Source of the DNA: Streptomyces clavuligerus
GTDB lineage: Bacteria > Actinomycetota > Actinomycetes > Streptomycetales > Streptomycetaceae
Direction of reading: 5' to 3'
DNA: 64,000 nucleotides
Assembly: GCF_005519465.1 (NCBI RefSeq)
Contig: NZ_CP027858.1
Location: 4,216,001 to 4,280,000 of the forward strand
The notes below the pieces were generated by a model, which was not told the DNA's origin, made no database searches, and saw only the letters and a program-made list of their open reading frames with translations. Below, piece by piece: positions 36,860-48,893 of this stretch. Made by a program: the position numbers and the translations under genes. Within the stretch, counting starts at the first letter, position 1. Each line of letters opens with the position of its first letter.

Positions 36860-38917
36860 GTGCTGCTCCAGGGCCCGGGGTTTCGGGGGCCGAACGGGGG
36901 CGGGCCGCCGGGCTCGGGCATGGACCCGTGCCGGGCCGGGGGTTCTCCCCCGGGTACGAGCCTGTGTCGGGGGCGGGGCTCCGGCCAGGGACGGGTGGGA
37001 CGTCTGCTGAGGGGCGGGCGGCCGTGCCGCGACCGCGGGCTGGGACGTCTCGCGCTGAGGCTGCTGCGGCGGTCGCTGCGCCGTCCGCTGCTGCCCGCGG
37101 TGCGGCTGTGGCGTCGGAACATTCAGCTCCGGATCGTGGTCACCACGCTGCTGATGTCACTCGGCGTAGTGGTGGTGCTCGGTTTCGTGGTCGTCGGCCA
37201 GGTGCGCAACGGACTGGTCGACGCCAAGAAGCAGGCGGTGGAGAGCCAGGCCGTCGCGGGGTTCGCGGTCGCCAGGCAGCTCGCCAGCGAGCCGGTGGAG
37301 TCCCGGGGGCGGGACGGCGCGGCGACGGACGACCCGTCCGCCGCGGCCGGCTCCTGGCGCACGGATCTGCTGGAGCAGCTCGTGGGCGGCGGCCAGGGGA
37401 CCTTCAATGTGGTGGCGCTGAGCGCCGACCCCGAGGGCACCGGCCCCAACCGGGGGCCGCGTACGTCGGGCGGTGTGGACGTCGCGTCCGTCCCCGAGGC
37501 CCTGCGGGCCCGGGTGGCGGAGAACCAGGGCGCGCAGCTCACGTTCACCGAGATCACCTATCGCGGTGGTGGGCACGCGTCCGAGCCCGGGCTGGTCGTC
37601 GGGACCCGGCTCAACGACGCCGACGGCAATCCGTACGAGCTGTACTACCTCTTCCCGCTGTCGGAGGAACAGCAGTCGCTCAATCTGGTCCGCGGCACCC
37701 TCGCCACGGCCGGGCTGTTTCTCGTGGTGCTGTTGGGGGCCATCGCCTGGGTGGTGGTGCGGCAGATCGTCACGCCGGTGCGGATGGCGGCGGGGATCGC
37801 CGAGCGGCTGTCGGCGGGGCGGCTCCAGGAGCGGATGAAGGTCACCGGCGAGGACGACATCGCCCGGCTGGGTGAGGCGTTCAACAAGATGGCGCAGAGC
37901 CTCCAGCTGAAGATCCAGCAACTGGAGGAGCTGTCGCGGATGCAGCGGCGGTTCGTCTCGGACGTCTCCCACGAGCTGCGGACGCCGTTGACGACCGTAC
38001 GGATGGCGGCGGACGTCATCCATGAGGCGCGGGTCGACTTCGATCCGGTGACGGCGCGCTCGGCGGAGCTGCTGGGCGACCAGCTCGACCGTTTCGAGTC
38101 GCTGCTCTCGGACCTGCTGGAGATCAGCCGTTTCGACGCGGGAGCCGCGGCGCTGGAGGCCGAGGCGATAGATCTGCGCGAGGTGGTCCGGCGGGTGATC
38201 GGCGGTGCCGAGCCGCTGGCGGAGCGCAAGGGCACCCGGATACGGGTGGCCGGTGACGAGCAGCCGGTGGTGGCCGAGGCGGATGCCCGCCGGGTCGAGC
38301 GGGTGCTGCGGAATCTGGTGGTCAACGCGGTGGAGCACGGGGAGGGCCGGGATGTGGTGGTCCGGCTGGCCGCCGCGGGCGGAGCCGTCGCGGTCGCGGT
38401 GCGCGACTACGGCGTCGGGCTGAAGCCGGGTGAGGCCACCCGGGTCTTCAACCGTTTCTGGCGGGCCGACCCGGCGCGGGCGCGCACCACGGGCGGCACC
38501 GGGCTGGGGCTGTCCATCGCGGTCGAGGACGCCCGGCTGCACGGGGGCTGGCTCCAGGCGTGGGGCGAGCCGGGCGGCGGTTCGCAGTTCCGGCTGACGC
38601 TGCCGCGGACGGCCGACGAGCCGCTGCGGGGCTCCCCGATACCCCTGGAGCCGGAGGACTCGCGGCAGAACCGGGAGCGGACCCGGGCCGGATCGGCCGG
38701 AACGAAGCTCTCCGGGCACTTGCTGGCCACCGTGCCCGTTCAACCGGTGCCGGGGCGTTCGCCGCTGCCGGTGCCGCCTCTCGCGGCGCCCTCGGGGGTC
38801 GATCCGGCGGCGCTGCCGGGCAGCGGTGCCCGGGTGGTGGCGCGCCCGGTGGAGCGGCAGGAGGGTTCCGTGGTCCGGGTGCCGCTGGAGGGGGAGGACA
38901 GGACGCGTGGGAACTGA
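36860..38917 (+). CDS. mtrB: Sensor histidine kinase MtrB
   Basis: About 685 residues. After a basic, Gly/Arg-rich N-terminus, TM1 is at ~90-113 and TM2 at ~282-300, bracketing an extracytoplasmic sensor domain. HAMP follows, then the phosphoacceptor His 371 in SDVSHELRTPLTTVRMA, and the ATPase N, G1 and G2 boxes (NLVVNAVEHG, VRDYGVGL, TGGTGLGLSIAVEDARLHGG). The C-terminus is a Pro-rich tail of ~90 residues. It would phosphorylate MtrA. The GTG at 36860 has no clear ribosome-binding site; the ATG at 36920 is an alternative. Its last codons overlap lpqB. Confidence 0.95.
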   Translation: MLLQGPGFRGPNGGGPPGSGMDPCRAGGSPPGTSLCRGRGSGQGRVGRLLRGGRPCRDRGLGRLALRLLRRSLRRPLLPAVRLWRRNIQLRIVVTTLLMSLGVVVVLGFVVVGQVRNGLVDAKKQAVESQAVAGFAVARQLASEPVESRGRDGAATDDPSAAAGSWRTDLLEQLVGGGQGTFNVVALSADPEGTGPNRGPRTSGGVDVASVPEALRARVAENQGAQLTFTEITYRGGGHASEPGLVVGTRLNDADGNPYELYYLFPLSEEQQSLNLVRGTLATAGLFLVVLLGAIAWVVVRQIVTPVRMAAGIAERLSAGRLQERMKVTGEDDIARLGEAFNKMAQSLQLKIQQLEELSRMQRRFVSDVSHELRTPLTTVRMAADVIHEARVDFDPVTARSAELLGDQLDRFESLLSDLLEISRFDAGAAALEAEAIDLREVVRRVIGGAEPLAERKGTRIRVAGDEQPVVAEADARRVERVLRNLVVNAVEHGEGRDVVVRLAAAGGAVAVAVRDYGVGLKPGEATRVFNRFWRADPARARTTGGTGLGLSIAVEDARLHGGWLQAWGEPGGGSQFRLTLPRTADEPLRGSPIPLEPEDSRQNRERTRAGSAGTKLSGHLLATVPVQPVPGRSPLPVPPLAAPSGVDPAALPGSGARVVARPVERQEGSVVRVPLEGEDRTRGN

Positions 38918-40781
38918 TTCCCGGGGCGGGGCCGGGACCGGCACCCGTGGGGGTGGCCCGGTCCGGCGGCTCGTGGCGCTGTCGGCGGGCTGCGGTCTGC
39001 TGCTGCTCGCGGGTTGCGCGTCCATGCCCGACAGCGGTGAGATCCGCGCGGTCAAGGCGTCCCCGCGAACCGACTCCCAGGTCCGGGTGGAGGCCGTGCC
39101 GCCGCGGAAGGGAGCGACGCCGCTCCAGGTCGTCGAGGGCTTCCTGGAGGCGATGACCAGCGACGACGCCGACTTCGCCACGGCTCGCGAGTATCTGGCG
39201 CCCGAGGTGTCGGACAAGTGGCAGCCGGAGGCGGGGACGACGGTGCTGGCCGAGGCCCCCGAGACCGGGCAGGCGCGCGAGGGCGGTTCGAGCAATCCGG
39301 GCATGGACTTCCCGCTGCACGGCAGGAAGATCGCCCAGGTGGACTCGCAGCTCGCCTACGAGGCGTTCACGCCCGCCGACTACAGCAGGACGATCCATCT
39401 GTCCCAGCGCAAGTCGCAGGACGGGTCGGACGCCCTGGAGTGGCGTATCGACCAGTTGCCGCCGGGGCTGGTGCTCGGCGCTTCCGACTTCCAGCGCAAC
39501 TACCGCCCCGTCAACAAGTACTACTTCGCCGTCGGACGGAACACGGTGGTGGCCGATCCCGTCTTCATCCGCCAGCGGCTCGATCCGTCCACCCTGATGG
39601 ACCCCGTGACCCAGTCGGTGCGCTCGCTGCTCGACGGGCCGACGGCGGAGCTGGCGCCGGTGGTGGAGTCGTCCTTCCCCCGGGGCACCCGGCTGAAGGA
39701 CGGCGTGGCCCTCACCTTCGACGACCGGAACACGCTGGAGGTCCCTCTCAACGAGAAGGCGAACGGCGTCAGCAGGGCCCAGTGCGACAAGATGGCCGCG
39801 CAGATCCTCTTCACCCTGAAGGACCTCTCGTCCAGCCGGGTCGACCAGGTCGAGCTCCAGCGGGCCAACGGCGGCATGCTGTGCGCCTTCAGCAGCGGCC
39901 AGGAGGAGGCGTACGCGCCGGACCACCTCTGGCCCCGGGCGGGCAATCAGTACATCGTCGACGGCGGTGGACGGCTGGCCGTGCTGCCCAGGGACGGCCA
40001 GGGCGTACCGTCGCCGGTGCTGGGGCCACTGGGCAGGGAACAGCAGTCGACGGGCCAGATCGCGGTGGCGCGGGACGAGAAGACGGCGGCCGTGGTCTCC
40101 GCGGACGGGCGGGAGCTGCGGGTCGCGCCGATCTTCTCCGCGCGGACGCAGATACCGCCGCCCCTGGTGCGGAGCAAAGGCGCCGGGCCGGAGCAGCGGC
40201 TCTCCGCGCCGAGCTGGGACGGGCTGGGTGATCTGTGGGTCGCCGACCGGGACCCCGGCCACGGTGGGCTGCTCCGCTTCGCGGGCGGTACGGGTGAGCC
40301 CCGGCCGGTGCGGATCGTCCCGGAGCCGGACGGCGCCCGGATCGAGTCCGTCCGGCTGTCGGCGGACGGTGTCAGGATCGCGCTGCTGCTGGAGCGGGAC
40401 GGGCGGACCACCCTCCAGATCGGACGGGTCGAGCGCACGGGCCCCGGCGACGACCCGGAGGTGAGGGTGACCGCCCTGCGGCCCGCCGCGCCGCAGATGG
40501 AGACGGTGACGGCGGTCTCCTGGGCCGGGCCGAGCAGGCTGGTGGTGGTCGGCAAGGAGGCGGGCGAGGTGCAGCAGATGCGCTATATCCAGACCGACGG
40601 TTCCACCTCCGCCGCCTCGGTGCTGCCGGGGCTCAACAATGTGGAGGCCGTCGCCGCGTCCGACGACGAGCGGCTGCCTCTGGTGGCGCACTCCGACGGC
40701 GAGGGCATCGTGCGGCTTCCGTCCGGGGCGAACTGGCAGAAGGTCGTCAGTGAGGGGTCGTCGCCGGTCTACCCCGGCTGA
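38907..40781 (+). CDS. lpqB: Lipoprotein LpqB (MtrB-associated, GerMN + beta-propeller)
   Basis: A 624-residue lipoprotein starting at a GTG inside the end of mtrB. The lipobox is LLLLAGCAS near residue 27-33. A GerMN-type domain (VSDKWQ ... RSLLDGPT ... LPRGTRL-like segments) occupies ~180-320, and a beta-propeller-like region with repeated blade segments follows (AVARDEKTAAVVSADG, then VRIVPEPDGARIESVRLSADGVRIALLLER). In actinobacteria LpqB modulates MtrB. GGAGGACAG ten bases before the start is a good ribosome-binding site. The overlap implies translational coupling. Confidence 0.95.
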   Translation: MGTDSRGGAGTGTRGGGPVRRLVALSAGCGLLLLAGCASMPDSGEIRAVKASPRTDSQVRVEAVPPRKGATPLQVVEGFLEAMTSDDADFATAREYLAPEVSDKWQPEAGTTVLAEAPETGQAREGGSSNPGMDFPLHGRKIAQVDSQLAYEAFTPADYSRTIHLSQRKSQDGSDALEWRIDQLPPGLVLGASDFQRNYRPVNKYYFAVGRNTVVADPVFIRQRLDPSTLMDPVTQSVRSLLDGPTAELAPVVESSFPRGTRLKDGVALTFDDRNTLEVPLNEKANGVSRAQCDKMAAQILFTLKDLSSSRVDQVELQRANGGMLCAFSSGQEEAYAPDHLWPRAGNQYIVDGGGRLAVLPRDGQGVPSPVLGPLGREQQSTGQIAVARDEKTAAVVSADGRELRVAPIFSARTQIPPPLVRSKGAGPEQRLSAPSWDGLGDLWVADRDPGHGGLLRFAGGTGEPRPVRIVPEPDGARIESVRLSADGVRIALLLERDGRTTLQIGRVERTGPGDDPEVRVTALRPAAPQMETVTAVSWAGPSRLVVVGKEAGEVQQMRYIQTDGSTSAASVLPGLNNVEAVAASDDERLPLVAHSDGEGIVRLPSGANWQKVVSEGSSPVYPG

Positions 40782-41105
40782 GCCCCGGGCCGTGGGCCGC
40801 TGCCGTCCGGCTCTGCTCCGCTGAGCCCTGCCGCCGCACGGTGCCGTCCTGCCGTGCCCTGCACGGTTCTGCCTTGCCCTGCGTTGTTCTGTGCTGTCCT
40901 GCTGTCCTGCTGCGCCCTGTGCCGCCCTGCCGTGCACCGCACCGTCCCGGCCCGGGCTGTCCGCGCTGCCTCGTCCGGTCCGGTTCCGTGGGCCGACGGC
41001 AGGGGAAGCATCAGCCCGCCACCCTGCGACGATTGAGTGAACGCGCAGGTCAGAGCGGTATCCACAGGGGTGGCGGGGGACCGTTCCCCCAGGCACAGTG
41101 GAGTC
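40782..41105. other. 324-bp intergenic region with CCTGC-rich degenerate repeats
   Basis: Positions 40830-40950 are a pyrimidine-rich run of CCTGCCGTGC, TTCTGCCTTGCCCTGC and TGTCCTGCTG variants, a decayed repeat of about ten bases. The remainder presumably contains the comF promoter; a short palindrome (GGGGGACCGTTCCCCC) lies 17-32 bases before the comF start. No gene is supported. Confidence 0.55.
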
Positions 41106-41819
41106 ATGCGGGGATGGTGGCAGGAGATCCGCGGTCTGGTGCTGCCGACCGCCTGCGCGGGCTGCGGCACCCCTGGGCCGGTGCTGTGCGTGACGTGCGG
41201 ACGGACGTTGGAGGAAGGGGCCGCGCGCCGGGTGAGACCGGCCCCGGAGCCGCCGGGACTGCCGGTGGTGTACGCGTGCGCGGCCTACACCGACGCGGTA
41301 CGGGCGGTCCTCATCGCCCACAAGGAGCGGGGCGCGCTCGGGCTGGCCGGGCCGCTCGGCGCGGTGCTCGCGCGCGCGGTGCGCGCGGCCCTCGCCCGGG
41401 ACGGCGCCGGGGCGGGCCCGGTGTTCCTGGTGCCCGTGCCCTCGTCCCGGCGGGCGGTGCGGGCGCGCGGGCACGACGCGGGACGGCGGGTCGCGCTGGC
41501 GGCGGCGGGCGAGCTGCGGCGCGCCGGGGAGCGGGTCCGCGTCCTGCCGGTGCTGAGGCAGTGCCGGGAGGTGGCGGACCAGGCCACCCTCACGGCCGCC
41601 GAGCGGCCCGCGAACCTCGGCGGAGCCCTCGCCGCCGTGCCCGGCGCGGGCCGGTTCCTCACGGGCGCGCGGACGGTGCTGGTGGACGATCTGATGACCT
41701 CGGGCGCCTCGCTGACCGAGGCGGCCCGGGCGCTGCGCGCGGCCGGGGCGGAAGGTGTTTCCCTATCCGGGCGGGGTGTGGCGGCCGTAGTCGCAGTCCC
41801 GCCCATGTCCCTCCCATAA
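41106..41819 (+). CDS. ComF family phosphoribosyltransferase-like protein
   Basis: A 237-residue protein with an N-terminal zinc ribbon (CAGCGTPGPVLCVTC, four cysteines) and a PRTase-fold domain whose PRPP loop reads VLVDDLMTSGASLTEAARAL. The signature HKERGALGLAGPLG and RRAVRARGHDAGRRVA are typical of ComF. In naturally competent bacteria ComF helps DNA uptake; in Streptomyces its role is unknown. The ATG at 41106 starts MRGWWQEIRG; upstream in-frame codons are less likely. Confidence 0.85.
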   Translation: MRGWWQEIRGLVLPTACAGCGTPGPVLCVTCGRTLEEGAARRVRPAPEPPGLPVVYACAAYTDAVRAVLIAHKERGALGLAGPLGAVLARAVRAALARDGAGAGPVFLVPVPSSRRAVRARGHDAGRRVALAAAGELRRAGERVRVLPVLRQCREVADQATLTAAERPANLGGALAAVPGAGRFLTGARTVLVDDLMTSGASLTEAARALRAAGAEGVSLSGRGVAAVVAVPPMSLP

Positions 41820-42182
41820 ACAGGAACTGACGGGGAAGGCGGAACGTTGCAGTCAGTAGGAGAGCCAGTAAGGGAGTGAATAGCCCTGAACGGAGGTACG
41901 CGCTGGTAGCGGGTGCCGAGACCGTGCGGATCGAGCTATGTTCGGTGGTGAGGAATCCGCGAAAGGGATGCCGTACCTCACCGAATGCACCGCGGTGTTT
42001 CCGGCCACGGCAATCGGGGCAGCGGAAAACCTCGAAAGACAGGTGGGGTGGAGATCTTGCCGACTGGGGAGGAGGACGTGAAAGTCGCGTAGTCCGAGGC
42101 TCCGGTGCTCACCGGGGCCTGGTGCAAGAGGGAGACGCTCCGCGCGGTGAGCGGGCGGAGCAATCCGGGAACGGAGTTCTGC
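41820..42182 (+). other. Long leader of hpf
   Basis: 363 bases without a supported gene. It is less GC-rich than the surroundings in parts and presumably contains several promoters, since hpf of Streptomyces responds to stress and stationary phase. I could not pick a reliable promoter. GGAGGAGGAC at 42067-42076 and GGAACGGAG at 42169-42177 are ribosome-binding candidates; the second serves the chosen start. Confidence 0.5.
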
Positions 42183-42875
42183 GTGGACATCGTCGTCAAG
42201 GGCCGCAAGACCGAGGTGCCCGAGCGGTTCCGCAAGCACGTGGCCGAGAAGCTGAAGCTGGACAAGATCCAGAAGCTCGACGCCAAGGTGATCAGCCTGG
42301 ACGTTGAAGTGTCCAAGGAACACAACCCGCGGCAGGCAGACCGTTCCGACCGCGTGGAGATCACACTCCACTCCAGGGGCCCGGTGATCCGGGCGGAGGC
42401 CGCGGCCGGCGATCCGTACGCAGCGCTCGACCTCGCCACGGGCAAGCTGGAGGCACGGCTGCGCAAGCAGCACGACAAGCGCAACACCCGCCGGGGCAAC
42501 GGGCGGCTGTCGGCGGCGGAGGTCGCCGACGTGGTCCCCGGGGTCGCCGAGCTGAACGCCAACGGCCAGCCGGTGGTCGAGGAACAGCAGCCCCCGGCCA
42601 TTCCCACCACGAGGATCGGCTCGCTCGAAGTGCAGGGCGAGGGGCCCCTGGTCGTCCGCGAGAAGATCCACACCGCGGCGCCGATGACGCTCGACCAGGC
42701 GCTCTACGAGATGGAGCTGGTCGGGCATGACTTCTATCTCTTCGTCGACTCCGAGACGAAGCAGCCCAGTGTCGTCTACCGGCGGCACGCCTATGACTAC
42801 GGCGTCATCCATCTGGAGACCGACCCGCTGGCAGGAGCCGAGGGAGCGGGCGCCGGAGGTGCGCTCGGCGGCTGA
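42183..42875 (+). CDS. hpf: Ribosome hibernation promoting factor, long form
   Basis: A 230-residue long HPF. The N-terminal ribosome-binding domain starts VDIVVKGRKTEVPERFRKHV and ends near residue 100 (KLEARLRKQHDKR). After a linker, the C-terminal dimerisation domain has TLDQALYEMELVGHDFYLFVDSETK and SVVYRRHAYDYGVIHL. It pairs 70S ribosomes into 100S dimers in dormancy. GTG at 42183 is the usual start; a GTG at 42147 is an alternative. The next gene is an orphan response regulator. Confidence 0.93.
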   Translation: MDIVVKGRKTEVPERFRKHVAEKLKLDKIQKLDAKVISLDVEVSKEHNPRQADRSDRVEITLHSRGPVIRAEAAAGDPYAALDLATGKLEARLRKQHDKRNTRRGNGRLSAAEVADVVPGVAELNANGQPVVEEQQPPAIPTTRIGSLEVQGEGPLVVREKIHTAAPMTLDQALYEMELVGHDFYLFVDSETKQPSVVYRRHAYDYGVIHLETDPLAGAEGAGAGGALGG

Positions 42876-43099
42876 CCCCGCCGCCTCCCGCACCCGGCGA
42901 GAAGCCCCGGTGAAACCGTGACCGAGGTGCCCCCGGAGCGCCCTGTGCGCCCTCGGGGGCACCACTGTGCGACCCGCGGGATCACCCGCGGGTCGGCCGG
43001 GCATGAAAGCATGGACCCTTCAGGCCAACCGGTGCAGGGTGCATGGGTGTTGGCGAACATGACATGCCCTTCAGGCCCATGCCTTCAGGGGGAGGAACG

Positions 43100-43852
43100 A
43101 TGGCGGACAGCTTCGGGCCGGTGCACGACGACACGGCCGACGCCCGCGACCCGGCCGCCGAGGCCGGCACGGCCCTGGGCGGCTCCCGTGCCGAGCCCAT
43201 CAGGGTCCTGGTGGTGGACGACCACGCGCTCTTCCGCAGAGGGCTGGAGATCGTTCTCGCCCAGGAGGAGGACATCCAGGTCGTGGGGGAGGCGGGCGAC
43301 GGGGCCGAGGCCGTGGACAAGGCCGCCGACCTGCTGCCGGACATTGTGCTGATGGATGTGCGCATGCCCCGCCGGGGCGGCATCGAAGCCTGCACCTCCA
43401 TCAAGGAGGTCGCCCCCAGCGCGAAGATCATCATGCTGACGATCAGCGACGAGGAGGCCGACCTCTACGACGCGATCAAGGCGGGGGCCACCGGCTATCT
43501 GCTCAAGGAGATCTCGACCGACGAGGTGGCCACGGCGATCCGCGCGGTGGCCGACGGGCAGTCGCAGATCAGCCCCTCCATGGCGTCCAAACTGCTCACC
43601 GAGTTCAAATCCATGATCCAGCGCACCGACGAGCGGCGGCTCGTCCCCGCGCCCCGGCTCACCGACCGCGAGCTGGAGGTTCTCAAGCTGGTCGCCACCG
43701 GGATGAACAACCGCGATATCGCGAAGGAATTGTTCATCTCCGAGAACACCGTGAAGAACCACGTCCGCAACATCCTGGAGAAGCTGCAACTGCACTCCCG
43801 GATGGAGGCCGTGGTCTACGCGATGCGGGAGAAGATCCTGGAGATCCGGTAG
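43100..43852 (+). CDS. NarL/FixJ-type response regulator (orphan)
   Basis: A 250-residue regulator with a receiver domain (VLVVDDHALFRRGLEIVL, phospho-Asp in IVLMDVRMPRRGG, Thr and Lys in IMLTISDEE and GYLLKEIS) and a LuxR helix-turn-helix (LTDRELEVLKLVATGMNNRDIAKELFISENTVKNHVRNIL). The first ~35 residues are a variable acidic leader. No histidine kinase is adjacent. ATG at 43100 follows GGGGGAGGAACG. Its place between hpf and a DNA-glycosylase-like gene is conserved in Streptomyces; the targets are unknown. Confidence 0.9.
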   Translation: MADSFGPVHDDTADARDPAAEAGTALGGSRAEPIRVLVVDDHALFRRGLEIVLAQEEDIQVVGEAGDGAEAVDKAADLLPDIVLMDVRMPRRGGIEACTSIKEVAPSAKIIMLTISDEEADLYDAIKAGATGYLLKEISTDEVATAIRAVADGQSQISPSMASKLLTEFKSMIQRTDERRLVPAPRLTDRELEVLKLVATGMNNRDIAKELFISENTVKNHVRNILEKLQLHSRMEAVVYAMREKILEIR

Positions 43853-43930
43853 CGGCTCCTGGAGATCCGGCGGCGGCACGGCCCCGCGCCGGGCGGGACC
43901 CGGGACCGGGCCCCGCGCCGGATCGGCCGG

Positions 43931-45094
43931 TCAGGAGAGGGCGGCGGCGAGAGGCCCCGCCAGGGCGGGCGGGTCGACGCGCTCGATCCGTACCGTGTCG
44001 CAGCCGACCCACTCCGCCGCCTCCCGCAGCGCCCGGGCCATGGGGGCCACCGCCGTGGGGGTGTCCAGCGAGACCTGCCGGGCCACGAGGGTGGTGCCCT
44101 CGCGGGCCGGGTCCACCCGGCCCAGCAGCCGGCCGCCGGACAGCAGGGGCATCGCGAAGTAGCCGTGTATCCGCTTCGGCTTGGGGACGTACGCCTCCAG
44201 CCGGTGGGTGAAGCCGAAGATCCGCTCGGTCCGTGCCCGCTCCCAGATCAGTGAGTCGAACGGGGAGAGCAGCGCCGTGCGATGACGGCCGCGCGGCACG
44301 CTCTCCAGCGCCCGGGGGTCCGCCCACGCGGGCTTGCCCCAGCCCTCGACGGCGACCGGCACCAGTCCGGAGCCCGCCACGACCGCGTCGAACTGCTCCC
44401 CCCTGATCCGGTGGTAGTCCGCGATGTCGGCGCGGGTGCCGACGCCGAGCGCCTCCCCGGCCAGCCGCACCAGCCGCCGCAGACACTCCTGGTCGTCCGG
44501 TTCGTCGTGGAGCAGCGCCGCGGGGACGGCCCGCTCGGCGAGGTCGTACACCCGCTTCCAGCCCCGGCGCTCGACACAGACCACCTCGCCGAACATCAGC
44601 GCCCGTTCGACAGCGATCTTGGTGGCGGACCAGTCCCACCACTCCCCGCCGTTCTTCGCGCCGCCCAGTTGGGTCGCGGTGAGCGGGCCCTCGGCGCGGA
44701 GCTGGGCGATCACCTCGTCGTACACGCCGTCCGGCAGGTCGTGGTGCCACTGCGGGCGGGTGCGGTAGGCGCGGCGGCGGAAGGCGAAGTGCGGCCACTC
44801 CTCGACGGGGAGGATGCACGCCGCGTGCGACCAGTACTCGAAGCTGTGGCCCCCGGTCCAGTAGGCGTCCTCGACGTTTCCGCGGCCCACGGCGCCCAGC
44901 CGGGCGTACGGGATCAGCTCGTGGGAGCGGGCCAGGACCGAGATCGTGTCGAGCTGGACGGCACCCAGGTGCCGCAGCACGCCGCGCACCCCCGCCCTGC
45001 GGTCCGGCGCGCCCAGGAACCCCTGGGCCCGCAGCGCGATCCGGCGGGCCTCGTCGGCGGAGAGTTCGGCGGCGGGAGGCGGCAGCGTCGTCAT
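43931..45094 (-). CDS. Winged-helix DNA glycosylase, YcaQ/AlkZ-like
   Basis: A 387-residue HTH_42 (DUF1006) protein. The signature AVQLDTISVLARSHELIPYARLG carries a Gln-x-Asp motif (Gln 47, Asp 49), which is the catalytic motif of the YcaQ subgroup; AlkZ has Gln-x-Gln. Such enzymes unhook DNA interstrand crosslinks. Other conserved pieces are SFEYWSHAACILP, LLSPFDSLIWERART and RIHGYFAMPLL. The ATG at 45094 lies 10 bp after the GNAT gene's stop on the same strand; an earlier ATG at 45124 would overlap that gene. Co-transcription is likely. Confidence 0.85.
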   Translation of the reverse strand: MTTLPPPAAELSADEARRIALRAQGFLGAPDRRAGVRGVLRHLGAVQLDTISVLARSHELIPYARLGAVGRGNVEDAYWTGGHSFEYWSHAACILPVEEWPHFAFRRRAYRTRPQWHHDLPDGVYDEVIAQLRAEGPLTATQLGGAKNGGEWWDWSATKIAVERALMFGEVVCVERRGWKRVYDLAERAVPAALLHDEPDDQECLRRLVRLAGEALGVGTRADIADYHRIRGEQFDAVVAGSGLVPVAVEGWGKPAWADPRALESVPRGRHRTALLSPFDSLIWERARTERIFGFTHRLEAYVPKPKRIHGYFAMPLLSGGRLLGRVDPAREGTTLVARQVSLDTPTAVAPMARALREAAEWVGCDTVRIERVDPPALAGPLAAALS

Positions 45095-45104
45095 GATCCG
45101 CACC

Positions 45105-45755
45105 TTAGACGGCGGCACTGACATCCCGGCCGGGCCCCGTACCGGGCCTCCCGTGCTTGTCCCGGGACTCGGCGGGTGCGGCGACAGACGCGGGGAGATG
45201 GGCGTAGTCGCTGGTCAGGCCGAGATCGGCGGGGAGTATCGAGGCCACCCAGGTGTCCCGCAGGGTGCCGTTGTTCAGGAGCGCGGCCCGCAGCGTGCCC
45301 TCCATGGTGAAGCCCGCCTTCCCGGCGACGGCCCGTGAGGCCGTGTTCCCGACCTCGGCCCGCCACTCCAGCCGGGTGGCGCGGAGCCGGGTGAAGGCCC
45401 AGTGCGCGAGGGCGCCCACGACCTCGGTCATGATCCCGCGCCCGCGGAACTCCGCGGCGGTCCAGAAACCGATTTCCCAGGTGCCGGAGTAGGTACGCAG
45501 CGTGACCGAGACCGAGGCCATCAGCGGGCCGCCCTCGCGCGGCAGGACCGCGAAGGTGTACATCGTCCCGTTGTGCCAGCCCTCGGGGACGGTGTGCCCG
45601 GTGAATTCCTCGGCGTGCTCGCGGAGGTAGGGCGAGGGCACCGTCGTCCAGCGCTGAATGTCGGGGTCCTGACAAATTCGACAGACGGCTTCCGCGTCGT
45701 CGGGGATGAAGGGCCGCAGCAGAAAGCGGTCGGTGGTCAGAGTGATCGGCTCCAT
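45105..45755 (-). CDS. GNAT family N-acetyltransferase (RimJ/RimL type)
   Basis: A 216-residue acetyltransferase of the ribosomal-protein type. [21 protein letters not shown] near the N-terminus is typical; the acetyl-CoA loop appears as [20 protein letters not shown], and the C-terminal family signature as [20 protein letters not shown]. Substrate unknown. The ATG at 45755 ([11 protein letters not shown]) is preferred over 45794. It is divergent from secA by about 237 bp and precedes the YcaQ-like gene. Confidence 0.87.
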   Translation of the reverse strand: MEPITLTTDRFLLRPFIPDDAEAVCRICQDPDIQRWTTVPSPYLREHAEEFTGHTVPEGWHNGTMYTFAVLPREGGPLMASVSVTLRTYSGTWEIGFWTAAEFRGRGIMTEVVGALAHWAFTRLRATRLEWRAEVGNTASRAVAGKAGFTMEGTLRAALLNNGTLRDTWVASILPADLGLTSDYAHLPASVAAPAESRDKHGRPGTGPGRDVSAAV

Positions 45756-45992
45756 GAACGGATTCTGCGGGGGAGCCGGGGGCCGTGCGAGCACTTTTCG
45801 CGTCGCGGCGGCACCTTCCGGCGGCTCCGGGCGTTCTCCAGAACGGGTGGCGGCGAGCCCGGCCGGGAGCGGACCTCCCGGCTCGCGGGGGTCCTCGCTT
45901 ACGATGGCCGTTGCGGTGGGGCCCGCCTGCCGTGCCCGCGCCAGTGTCCATCACGACCCAGCCAGGCCCGATCGGCAAGGAGACCAGCCTCA

Positions 45993-48800
<2,808 letters not shown>

Positions 48801-48856
48801 CCCGCGGTGCTCGCGCGGAGCGGGGCCGTGAGGTCCCGCCCCGCGCGAACGGCGGT

Positions 48857-48893
48857 GGCAGGGGCCGGACTCCTTCGGGGTCCGGCCCCTGCC
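48857..48893 (+). terminator. secA terminator
   Basis: GGCAGGGGCCGGAC (48857-48870) pairs perfectly with GTCCGGCCCCTGCC (48880-48893) around a nine-base loop, followed by GTTTTCGG; a second CCTGCCGTTTTT follows 14 bases later. Confidence 0.92.
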
